NCBI GenBank assembly: GCA_013202595.1
Contig: JABMPV010000368.1
Span: 1-6,101 of the forward strand
DNA from: a bacterium
GTDB lineage: Bacteria; Actinomycetota; Acidimicrobiia; Spongiisociales; UBA11373
Direction of reading: 5' to 3'
Length of the DNA: 6,101 nt
Under the pieces are notes generated by a model, which did not search any database, had not been told where the DNA came from, and saw only the letters and a list, made by a program, of their open reading frames with translations. A program made the position numbers and the translations under genes. Shown piece by piece: positions 1 to 5,565 of this stretch (position 1 is the stretch's first letter; each line of letters begins with the position of its first letter).

Positions 1-322
1 GGACGAGGAGATCCTCGAGCTTGCGAGACGGGATCAGCTTGCCCATGGGCTTCTGGCGGTATCGGGCGTCTCCATCCTTCCCCCCATCGACGAAGTACCT
101 CTCGAGGACTTCATCGGCGATGCCGGGAATGGGGAAGGCGGCGAGCGCCCGGCGGAGATTCCCTCCGGGATCGCCCAACTGGAGGCGCCGAACGAGGACG
201 GCGTCGAGCGCCGTGCCTGATACGACGCCGAGCTGGCCGAGTGAGGAAACCGCACGGGCGAGACGCCAATCCGACACGGCCACGCCCATTCCTCCCTGGA
301 TGATGACGGGATGACCGGTCAA
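1..322 (-). CDS. Nitronate monooxygenase / 2-nitropropane dioxygenase-like FMN protein (N-terminal part, runs off left edge)
   Basis: This is a partial gene: 107 N-terminal codons lie in the window and the rest continues beyond position 1. The protein begins (M)TGHPVIIQGGMGVAVSDW, the typical first beta strand and glycine-rich turn of the FMN-binding TIM barrel in the nitronate monooxygenase/2-nitropropane dioxygenase family (COG2070). It continues with LGQLGVVSGTALDAVLVRRL (residues 30-49), LGDPGGNLRRAL and FPIPGIADEVLERYF, then RYRQKPMGKLIPSRKLEDLLV. This resembles the longer actinobacterial subgroup rather than the short fungal-type enzymes. Family members oxidise alkyl nitronates with FMN and O2, but many are flavin oxidoreductases of unknown substrate. 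The only start that keeps the conserved PVIIQGGMG strand is TTG at 322; an in-frame TGA lies seven codons upstream and no clear Shine-Dalgarno is present. The gene is divergent from the FGGY kinase. The family call is firm; the substrate and exact start are not. Confidence 0.85.
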   Translation of the reverse strand, partial: MTGHPVIIQGGMGVAVSDWRLARAVSSLGQLGVVSGTALDAVLVRRLQLGDPGGNLRRALAAFPIPGIADEVLERYFVDGGKDGDARYRQKPMGKLIPSRKLEDLLV

Positions 323-330
323 GTACTGCC

Positions 331-336
331 ATCGTA
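331..336 (-). promoter_or_regulatory. Candidate -10 box for the leftward flavoprotein gene
   Basis: On the minus strand the hexamer TACGAT fits the actinobacterial TANNNT -10 pattern and ends 8 nt before the TTG start at 322. With no Shine-Dalgarno between them, this would give a leaderless or nearly leaderless transcript. No convincing -35 hexamer is visible at the expected distance (about 354-359). This is a motif match only; TSS mapping would be needed to confirm it. Confidence 0.3.
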
Positions 337-345
337 GGTGGGCTC

Positions 346-362
346 ACCGGCTTACGGCCGGT
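346..362. repeat. Short inverted repeat in the divergent spacer (possible operator)
   Basis: The arms ACCGGC (346-351) and GCCGGT (357-362) are perfect reverse complements around the 5-nt spacer TTACG. The repeat lies at the centre of the 74-bp spacer between divergent genes and covers the places where the -35 regions of both predicted promoters would fall. That position would suit a regulator acting on both genes. GC-rich 6-bp arms can occur by chance in such DNA, so the operator role is inference. Confidence 0.3.
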
Positions 363-383
363 TCTCTGACTGCGACGATGCGC

Positions 384-389
384 AATACT
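384..389 (+). promoter_or_regulatory. Candidate -10 box for the FGGY kinase (leaderless start)
   Basis: AATACT differs from the consensus TATACT at one position and ends exactly 7 nt before the GTG at 397, so the predicted transcription start coincides with the start codon. No Shine-Dalgarno precedes that GTG, which agrees with a leaderless mRNA. The -35 region near 361-367 (TTCTCT) is a poor match to TTGACA. Confidence 0.35.
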
Positions 390-396
390 CATCCTC

Positions 397-1923
397 GTGC
401 CTTCTCAGAACGCGGTCATCGGCCTCGACATCGGGACATCCTCGATCAAAGCTGTAGCCCTCACCCGGTCGGGTGAGGTGACCGGTCCCGTCAGGGTGGC
501 GACGCCCACCACACTCCACCCCGACGGTCGGGCGGAGCACGACCCCGCGGCTCTGTGGGCTGCCGTCACCGACTGCCTCGCAGCACTGAGCGGAGCCGGC
601 GCACCGGGCACGACCTTCAAAGCGCTGTGCACGACGACGGTTGGCGAGGCCATGGTCGGCGTCGACGATGCAGGGAAGGAGACCGGGCCGATCATCGCCT
701 GGCACGACACCCGCGGCCGCCCGTATGTGCGCGGCTGGCTCGATGATCCCGGTGCCGAGGCCCTCTATCTGGCGACGGGCCAGACGGTCGACGAGCGGGC
801 GAGCGTCAACAAGATCCTGTGGATGCGCGAGCACGAACCCGCAGCAGCAAGGCGGTCGGCACTCTGGCTGGGCATGGGTGCATGGGCCAACCTCCGCCTC
901 TGTGGCGTGGCGGCGACCGACCCATCCCTTGCAGGCAGGACGATGCTCCTGGACCGATGCACCCGTCATTGGGCGCCATCTCTGCTGAGAGCCGCTGAGC
1001 TGCCTCCGAGCGCGCTTCCCGATGTCGTACCGGCAGGAACCGCGATCGGCGGGCTCAGCGGCGAGACGGCCCTCCTCACGGGCCTCCCTGCCGGTCTTCC
1101 GGTCGTCGTCGGCGGCCATGACCACCTGTGCGCCTCGCTCATCGCCCGCAGCGGCACCGGAGCCCTGGTCAACTCAGTCGGCTCAGCAGAGAGCCTGGTC
1201 GCCACGGTGCCCGAACCGCCGGACGCCCGGGGATGGGAGGCCCACGTCAACTGCTACCCCCACGCCGAGCCCGGGCAGTACGCGTTCAGCGCCCAGGTCG
1301 GCCTGACCGCCACGATTCTCGATTGGCTGGCACGCGAGATGTACCAGAGCGAGCCCGGACCCGAGACCTCCCGGATGATGCTCGCCGGGATGACCACCCC
1401 GCTGCGGCCGACCGGCGTCATGTGCTTTCCCGAATTCGGGAGAGGCACATCACCGAATTGGGATGCAGCCGGGGCTCTGGGAGCGATCCTCGGCCTCACC
1501 CCGTCCCACACCCGCTCCGACATAGTGCAGTCCGTGCTGGAGGCATCGGCATTCTCCGTCCGCCACAGCCTCGAGTGGATGGCCGATCACGGGGTGGACA
1601 CGTCGGAGATCAGGATCGAAGGCGGCTCGGCGACGTTGCCGCTGTGGGCCCAACTCAAGGCCGATGTGCTCGGCCGGACCGTCGAGACCGTGGAGACGAG
1701 CGAACCGACAGCCACAGGAGCGGCCGCGTTCGCTTCGGTAGGGGCCGGGTGGCACCCCGACGCAGCGACCGCAGCAGCGGCGATTCCGGTGTCGACCCGT
1801 CGGTGGGAGCCATCCGCTGAGGGAGCGGCCGCCTACGACACGCTCTATCGAGAGGTGTTCCTCCGCATGGCCGACGGCCTGGTCCCGATCAATCGGCGGA
1901 TCCAGCGTGGTCAGGAGTCCTGA
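397..1923 (+). CDS. FGGY-family carbohydrate kinase
   Basis: A complete 508-residue cytoplasmic kinase that would phosphorylate a sugar or polyol with ATP; full FGGY kinases are usually about 480-520 residues. The N-terminal FGGY domain opens with GLDIGTSSIKAVAL (residues 9-22, phosphate-binding loop 1). It includes IIAWHDTRGR (99-108), a segment involved in sugar binding in this family, and TDPSLAGRTMLLD (174-186). VVGGHDHLCAS (237-247) supplies the expected catalytic base, Asp242. The C-terminal ATP-binding domain has IEGGSATLPLWAQLKADVLG (407-426) and SEPTATGAAAFASVGAG (435-451), both typical. GTG 397 is chosen because an in-frame TGA lies at 367-369 with no ATG, GTG or TTG start between, and because the conserved DIGTSS begins at residue 11 as expected. 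It is transcribed alone, divergent from the flavoprotein and convergent with fumC. The substrate (xylulose, gluconate, fuculose or another) cannot be read from the sequence or context. Confidence 0.93.
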   Translation: MPSQNAVIGLDIGTSSIKAVALTRSGEVTGPVRVATPTTLHPDGRAEHDPAALWAAVTDCLAALSGAGAPGTTFKALCTTTVGEAMVGVDDAGKETGPIIAWHDTRGRPYVRGWLDDPGAEALYLATGQTVDERASVNKILWMREHEPAAARRSALWLGMGAWANLRLCGVAATDPSLAGRTMLLDRCTRHWAPSLLRAAELPPSALPDVVPAGTAIGGLSGETALLTGLPAGLPVVVGGHDHLCASLIARSGTGALVNSVGSAESLVATVPEPPDARGWEAHVNCYPHAEPGQYAFSAQVGLTATILDWLAREMYQSEPGPETSRMMLAGMTTPLRPTGVMCFPEFGRGTSPNWDAAGALGAILGLTPSHTRSDIVQSVLEASAFSVRHSLEWMADHGVDTSEIRIEGGSATLPLWAQLKADVLGRTVETVETSEPTATGAAAFASVGAGWHPDAATAAAAIPVSTRRWEPSAEGAAAYDTLYREVFLRMADGLVPINRRIQRGQES

Positions 1924-1938
1924 GAGGCTCCTGACCGC
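1907..1938. terminator. Convergent hairpin terminator between the FGGY kinase and fumC
   Basis: GGTCAGGAG (1909-1917) and CTCCTGACC (1928-1936) are perfect reverse complements. With G-U pairs the stem can extend to about 13 bp (1907-1919 with 1926-1938), leaving a 6-nt loop. The hairpin overlaps the kinase TGA (1921-1923) and ends 9 nt before the fumC stop complement at 1947, so it could end transcription from both sides. No T tract follows on either strand, so this is the U-less type often seen in high-GC actinobacteria rather than a canonical intrinsic terminator. Confidence 0.6.
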
Positions 1939-1946
1939 CCCGATCG

Positions 1947-3350
1947 TCAGCCGCCTTCTGTCATCGGGTAGAGGTCGAGCGCCGCGTCGAGTTCCGCCTC
2001 GGGCAGCACATCCATCTCCAGAGCGACGTCTCTGACCGGGCGCCCTTCGGCGAACGCCTTCTTGGCGATTTGAGCCGCCGTGTCGTACCCGATGAGCGGC
2101 GCCAGTGCCGTCACGATGATGACGTTGCGGCCGACCAGATCGGCCGCTCGCTCCTCATCCGCTTCGATGCCGTCCACACAGCGGGTGCGGAGGAGATCGG
2201 CCGCAACTGTCAGCAGGCCGATCGACTCGAGCAGGTTCCTGGCGATCAGCGGCATCATCACGTTCAACTCGAAGTTGCCGTTGGCCCCACCCCACGCGAT
2301 CGCCGCGTCGTTGCCGATGACCTGGCCTGCGGCCTGGACCACAGCCTCGGGGATCACCGGGTTCACCTTGCCCGGCATGATCGACGACCCCGGCTGCAGA
2401 GCAGGCAGGCGAATCTCGGCGATGCCGGTGTTTGGCCCCGATGACAACCAGCGGATGTCGTTGGCGATCTTGAACAGCGAGACGGCGATGGTCTTGAGTG
2501 CCCCACTGGCCGCGACCGCTGCGTCCTTGGAGCCCTGGGCCTCGAAATGGTCGACCGCCTCCCTGAAAGGGTGACCGGTCCGCTCGGAGATTCCGGCGAT
2601 GACGGCTGCGGCGAACCCAACCGGCGCGTTGATCCCCGTCCCGACCGCCGTCCCTCCGAGCGCCAACTCCTCGAGATCGGGCAGAGAGCGCTCGATCCGC
2701 TCGCTCCCCTTGTGCACCTGGGCTGCCCATCCGGCGAACTCCTGCCCCAGCCGCACGGGCGTCGCGTCCATGAGGTGGGTCCTGCCCGATTTGATCACCC
2801 CGTCGAACTCGACGGCCTTGGCCTCCATCGATGCAGCGAGCAGATCGAGCGCCGGGATCAGGTCCTCCCTGATCGCCGACACCGCGGCAATATGGATCGC
2901 ACTCGGGATGACGTCATTGGACGATTGCCCGGCGTTGACGTGATCGTTGGGATGGACCCGTTTGCTCCCGACGTCGGCGCCCAGCAGCACGCCCGCCCTG
3001 TTGGCGATGACCTCGTTGGCGTTCATGTTCATGGACGTTCCCGAACCCGACTGGAACACGCCCGTCACGAAGTTCGATCCGCCGACTACGAACTGCTCGT
3101 CGAGATCGCCCGCCGCGACCTCGTCGGCCGCCCGGCGTGTGGCACCTACGATCCCGGCGTCGATGATCTCCATCTCTCCGTTGACCCGGGCCGCCTCAGA
3201 CTTGATCAGCCCGAGCGCCGCGATGAAGCGCCGCCCGCGCAGGTCGGCCCCGTCTGTGGGGAAGTTGTCGACGGCGCGCTGGGTAGAGGCACCCCAGAGG
3301 CCCCCATCGGGCACCTGGATCTCGCCCATCGAATCACGTTCAGACCTCAT
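1947..3350 (-). CDS. fumC: Fumarate hydratase, class II (iron-independent)
   Basis: A 467-residue TCA-cycle enzyme interconverting fumarate and L-malate; class II fumarases are cytoplasmic homotetramers without an Fe-S cluster. The N-terminus RSERDSMGEIQVP followed by LWGASTQRAV is typical. Further motifs are GSGTSMNMNANEV (102-114), HPNDHVN (133-139), SSND (143-146), SGRTHLMDATP (188-198, with the conserved His192) and GGTAVGTGIN (232-241). The superfamily signature GSSIMPGKVNP (321-331) carries the mobile-loop catalytic serine. GTAVGTGIN and GSGTS favour fumarase over aspartase. ATG 3350 is preferred over GTG 3353 because AGGGGAG (3362-3356) lies 5 nt upstream of the ATG. The start overlaps the end of the hydrolase gene by 11 nt, indicating translational coupling. 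Residues about 88-97 form an unusual insertion relative to the common QF-PID-VFQ form. The product call is firm. Confidence 0.95.
   Translation of the reverse strand: MRSERDSMGEIQVPDGGLWGASTQRAVDNFPTDGADLRGRRFIAALGLIKSEAARVNGEMEIIDAGIVGATRRAADEVAAGDLDEQFVVGGSNFVTGVFQSGSGTSMNMNANEVIANRAGVLLGADVGSKRVHPNDHVNAGQSSNDVIPSAIHIAAVSAIREDLIPALDLLAASMEAKAVEFDGVIKSGRTHLMDATPVRLGQEFAGWAAQVHKGSERIERSLPDLEELALGGTAVGTGINAPVGFAAAVIAGISERTGHPFREAVDHFEAQGSKDAAVAASGALKTIAVSLFKIANDIRWLSSGPNTGIAEIRLPALQPGSSIMPGKVNPVIPEAVVQAAGQVIGNDAAIAWGGANGNFELNVMMPLIARNLLESIGLLTVAADLLRTRCVDGIEADEERAADLVGRNVIIVTALAPLIGYDTAAQIAKKAFAEGRPVRDVALEMDVLPEAELDAALDLYPMTEGG
3060..3089 (-). other. Insertion within FumC preceding the GSGTS active-site segment
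   Basis: These codons encode VVGGSNFVTG (residues 88-97). Most class II fumarases have only about three residues (PID or PVD) between QF and VFQTGSGTS, so some 6-7 residues are extra. The reading frame and all flanking motifs are intact, so this is an in-frame insertion and not a frameshift scar. The comparison rests on remembered family consensus, not an alignment. Confidence 0.6.
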
Positions 3351-4104
3351 CACCGCTCCCCTCTTCCAGCGCCCGCGTCAAGGCGGCGAAGTAGTCGTCG
3401 TACAGCAGGACTTCCCGATGGGCCGAATGGCCGGCCCCAGATAGGACGGAGAACTCGATCAAGGGGTTGGTCGCGGCCATCCACTCACCGATGGTGATCG
3501 CCACGATGCCGCCCGCTTCGGGATCGGACGCGATCACCGATGTGGGGACGGTCACCGCGGCCGTCTCGGCCAGGACATTCCACGGACGATTGGACTCGAC
3601 CGTCTGGCGGACCGATTCTGCCCCGCATTGGCGCAGGGCCTCGGCCTTGATGGCGCAGTCCTCGGGGCCCCAGGTCGGATTCTCCTCTTCCATGGCCCCG
3701 GCCGTCAGCGGTCGGGCGAATGACTCAAGCAGCCACTTCGTGATGTCGTCGCGCGAAGCCTCGACCACCAGCAGGGCTGGATCCTGCAACACCATGCGGG
3801 CTGCAAAGCCCGGATCAGCCGTATGAGCCGTCACGGCGATGGCGCCGCCGAGACTGTGGCCGACCACGGCATCCCACCCTGTGCCCAGTGCGAGAACGTC
3901 GTCGGCGTACTCATTGAAACGGTAGGAGTCGGCTGCGGGAGAATCGCCGTGACCACGCAGGTCCGGGGCGGTGACCGCCCACCCGGCCGAAACGAGGTCG
4001 TCCACGACCCGCCACCAACCCCTGGCATTCGATGAGATCCCGTGCAGCAGCAGCACCCGGCGCTCGCCGCTCCCCCAGGTCCTGGCGGCCAATTGCAGGG
4101 TCAT
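3340..4104 (-). CDS. Alpha/beta-fold hydrolase
   Basis: A 254-residue soluble alpha/beta hydrolase of normal family length. The oxyanion-hole region LLLHGISSNARGWW spans residues 18-31, and APDLRGHGDS lies at 46-55. The nucleophile elbow VGHSLGG (81-87) gives Ser84, VIASDPEAGG (190-199) offers the probable acid Asp194, and LSGAGHSAHRE (221-231) supplies His226, so the catalytic triad appears complete. Fold members include esterases, lipases, C-C hydrolases and dehalogenases, and nothing here identifies the substrate. ATG 4104 is chosen over an upstream in-frame start at 4158 because it sits 4 nt after the stop of the membrane-protein gene and directly before the conserved first strand; the longer version would add 18 residues rich in Trp, His and Pro translated from the upstream gene. 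The 3' end overlaps fumC by 11 nt. It is part of the suf-fumC transcription unit. No signal peptide is seen. Confidence 0.9.
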   Translation of the reverse strand: MTLQLAARTWGSGERRVLLLHGISSNARGWWRVVDDLVSAGWAVTAPDLRGHGDSPAADSYRFNEYADDVLALGTGWDAVVGHSLGGAIAVTAHTADPGFAARMVLQDPALLVVEASRDDITKWLLESFARPLTAGAMEEENPTWGPEDCAIKAEALRQCGAESVRQTVESNRPWNVLAETAAVTVPTSVIASDPEAGGIVAITIGEWMAATNPLIEFSVLSGAGHSAHREVLLYDDYFAALTRALEEGSGDEV

Positions 4105-4108
4105 CTCA

Positions 4109-4459
4109 TCACCCAACCACCACGGCGACCAGTGCCAGTGCCACGGCGGCGCCCGCAAGGATCTTCCAGGCGTTCACCCAAAGCCCCGGAGCGATGCCGA
4201 GGAACTCGAAGGCATCCCTGAGCACGGTCGTCTCGCTGCCCGGCGTCCAGGTCAACTGCGAGGTCCTCGACCTGCGGAGCATCCAGAGGTTGAACAGCAC
4301 GACCAGCACTCCGCCGGCAACGAGGATCGCGAACGTCATGGGCCCGCCACCTCCCAGCAACATCAGGGAGAACACGAGGAGCAGCAGCACGGAGCCGAAG
4401 AGGGACCCGATCCGGAACCATGCGTCGCGAGGTCCCTTCGGTGCGAAGGGACCGCTCAT
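4109..4459 (-). CDS. Small membrane protein of unknown family, three predicted helices
   Basis: A 116-residue protein whose family I do not recognise. A short Pro/Arg-containing N-terminus (MSGPFAPKGPRDAWFR) precedes hydrophobic helices at about residues 16-36 and 41-61. A polar stretch of roughly 35 residues (LRRSRTSQLTWTPGSETTVLRDAFEFLG) follows, then a third helix at about 98-116 ending exactly at the C-terminus. By the positive-inside rule the N-terminus and the first helix hairpin's RRSR end point to the cytoplasm (inference). It starts 3 nt after the sufC stop (TGA TCG ATG, same frame), with AGGA 9 nt upstream, and its stop is 4 nt before the hydrolase start. This tight spacing supports it as a real, co-expressed gene. 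No metal-binding or catalytic motif is visible, and a role in the SUF pathway is not shown by the sequence. Confidence 0.75.
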   Translation of the reverse strand: MSGPFAPKGPRDAWFRIGSLFGSVLLLLVFSLMLLGGGGPMTFAILVAGGVLVVLFNLWMLRRSRTSQLTWTPGSETTVLRDAFEFLGIAPGLWVNAWKILAGAAVALALVAVVVG

Positions 4460-4462
4460 CGA

Positions 4463-5248
4463 TCAGAGTCCTGCGATGAAGTCGTCGCCGCCCGATTCTG
4501 CGGCGGTGGCCGACTCGTCCAGACCAAACTCCTTGCGCATGCCCTCGTAGCCCTTCGACTCGAGCGCCTCGGCCAGTTCGGCCCCACCCGAGCGAACGAT
4601 CCGGCCCGCCATCATCACGTGGACCCGGTCGACGGTCATGTACCTGAGGATGCGGCTGTAATGGGTGATCACCAACAAACCGCGATCAGGGCTGCGGAGC
4701 GCCTCCACTGCAGTAGCCACATCCCGGACGGCGTCGATGTCGAGACCGGAGTCGATCTCGTCGAGCACGGCCACCTTCGGGTCGAGTGCGAGCAACTGGA
4801 GCATCTCCGAGCGCTTCTTCTCGCCACCCGACAAACCCTCGTTGACCGGCCGATCCATGAACCGTGCCATGTCCATCGACTCGGCCGCCGACTCGATGCG
4901 TGCCTCGAGCGCAGCACCGCCACCGATCGCGCCGTCGATCTCGGCCAGCAGGTCGCGCAGCGTGACTCCACCGACTTCGACGGGGTACTGGAAGCCCTCG
5001 AACAGCCCGGCTCTCGCCCGCTCGTCGACACTCAGGCCGAGCATCTCGGTATCGCCCACCAGGGCCGAGCCCTCCGCGGTGTAGCCGGGCTTGCCCATCA
5101 GGACGTGGCACAGGGTCGACATGCCGGAGCCGTTGGGACCCATCAGCGCATGGACCTCACCGGCGGGAACCTGCAGGTCGACGCCCTTGAGGATGTGCAA
5201 GTCGCCGTAGCGGGCTTCGAGGCCCTGAATGTGCAAGGCGTTGGTCAC
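4463..5248 (-). CDS. sufC: SufC, ATPase subunit of the SufBCD Fe-S scaffold, with an altered Walker A motif
   Basis: A 261-residue cytoplasmic ABC-type ATPase that drives conformational change in the SufBC2D complex during Fe-S cluster assembly. The Walker A region reads MGPNGSGMST (36-45): residue 43 is Met, where Lys is essentially invariant. The remaining motifs are intact: Q-loop FQYPVEVGG (86-94), SufC-specific signature LSGGEKKRSEMLQL (139-152), Walker B with catalytic Glu164 (VAVLDEIDSGLDIDA, 159-173) and H-switch ITHYSR (194-199). The C-terminal tail is acidic and slightly longer than in E. coli SufC. GTG 5248 is the start because GAGGAGG (5259-5253) lies just upstream, MTNALHIQGLEA matches normal SufC N-termini, and the GTGA forms a 4-nt overlap with the Rieske stop. 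A longer in-frame start at 5437 would run through the Rieske gene and is unlikely. The family is certain; whether this copy hydrolyses ATP is in doubt. Confidence 0.95.
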   Translation of the reverse strand: MTNALHIQGLEARYGDLHILKGVDLQVPAGEVHALMGPNGSGMSTLCHVLMGKPGYTAEGSALVGDTEMLGLSVDERARAGLFEGFQYPVEVGGVTLRDLLAEIDGAIGGGAALEARIESAAESMDMARFMDRPVNEGLSGGEKKRSEMLQLLALDPKVAVLDEIDSGLDIDAVRDVATAVEALRSPDRGLLVITHYSRILRYMTVDRVHVMMAGRIVRSGGAELAEALESKGYEGMRKEFGLDESATAAESGGDDFIAGL

Positions 5249-5565
5249 GATGCCTCCTCGAGGTGAAGGAACACGACGCCGTCCTCGACATCGGCTGCGT
5301 ATACGTCGACGGGCCTGGTGGCGGGAAGCGCCCCCGGTGCGCCGGTGCGCAGATCGAACTCCGCGCCATGTCGGGGGCATTCCACCGAACCGTCCCAGAC
5401 CTCGCCCTCGGCGAGTGACGCCTCGGCATGGGTGCAAAGATCACCGATCGCGTAGACGTCGGACCCGATGCGGAACAGGGCCACCCTGTGCTCTCCGACA
5501 TCGACCCTGACCCCACGGCCGTCGGGCAGGTCGGCGAGCGCCGACACGCGGACCCGGTCGGTCAT
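5245..5565 (-). CDS. Rieske [2Fe-2S] ferredoxin in the suf operon
   Basis: A 106-residue single-domain protein of the Rieske ferredoxin type, as found in non-heme oxygenase electron-transfer components. The cluster-binding boxes are CTH (Cys44, His46) and CPRH (Cys63, His66), spaced 16 residues apart as usual, followed by GAEFDLRTGAPG. It has no signal peptide or membrane anchor and should be cytoplasmic. ATG 5565 forms an ATGA overlap with the sufD stop, and GGGAGG (5577-5572) lies 6 nt upstream, so the start is well supported. The gene overlaps sufC by 4 nt at its other end. A Rieske or ferredoxin gene between sufD and sufC recurs in actinobacterial suf operons. It may carry electrons for cluster assembly, but that role is inferred from context; it could also serve an oxygenase encoded elsewhere. 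Confidence 0.92.
   Translation of the reverse strand: MTDRVRVSALADLPDGRGVRVDVGEHRVALFRIGSDVYAIGDLCTHAEASLAEGEVWDGSVECPRHGAEFDLRTGAPGALPATRPVDVYAADVEDGVVFLHLEEAS

Noticed and set aside
2..217. Open plus-strand frame running in from the left edge and ending at TGA near 217
   Set aside because: Its translation has no recognisable motif, and it lies antisense to the clear nitronate monooxygenase frame.
352..1125. Minus-strand 257-codon frame opposite the FGGY kinase
   Set aside because: Cys/Arg/Gly-rich translation without motifs, antisense to the conserved N-terminal kinase domain.
2547..3497. Long plus-strand frame (316 codons) opposite fumC
   Set aside because: It is antisense to a complete fumarase, Arg/Pro/Asp-rich and without motifs, as expected of a high-GC shadow frame.
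4105..4158. N-terminal extension of the alpha/beta hydrolase to 4158
   Set aside because: The added residues (MRAPPWHWHWSPWWLGDE) are translated from the membrane-protein gene in another frame and precede the conserved fold start; ATG 4104 fits the operon spacing.
4460..4465. Possible SufC-membrane protein fusion by read-through, since TGA TCG ATG keeps frame
   Set aside because: The SufC C-terminus is of normal length and an AGGA ribosome site serves the next ATG; nothing indicates stop-codon recoding.
3971..5266. Very long plus-strand frame (431 codons) opposite the hydrolase, membrane-protein and sufC genes
   Set aside because: It is His/Gln/Arg-rich with no domain and spans three well-supported minus-strand genes; its length reflects GC-biased codon use.
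5249..5437. N-terminal extension of SufC to an upstream start at 5437
   Set aside because: The extra 63 residues are Arg/Gly-rich and overlap the conserved Rieske gene; the GTG at 5248 has a strong Shine-Dalgarno and the normal SufC N-terminus.
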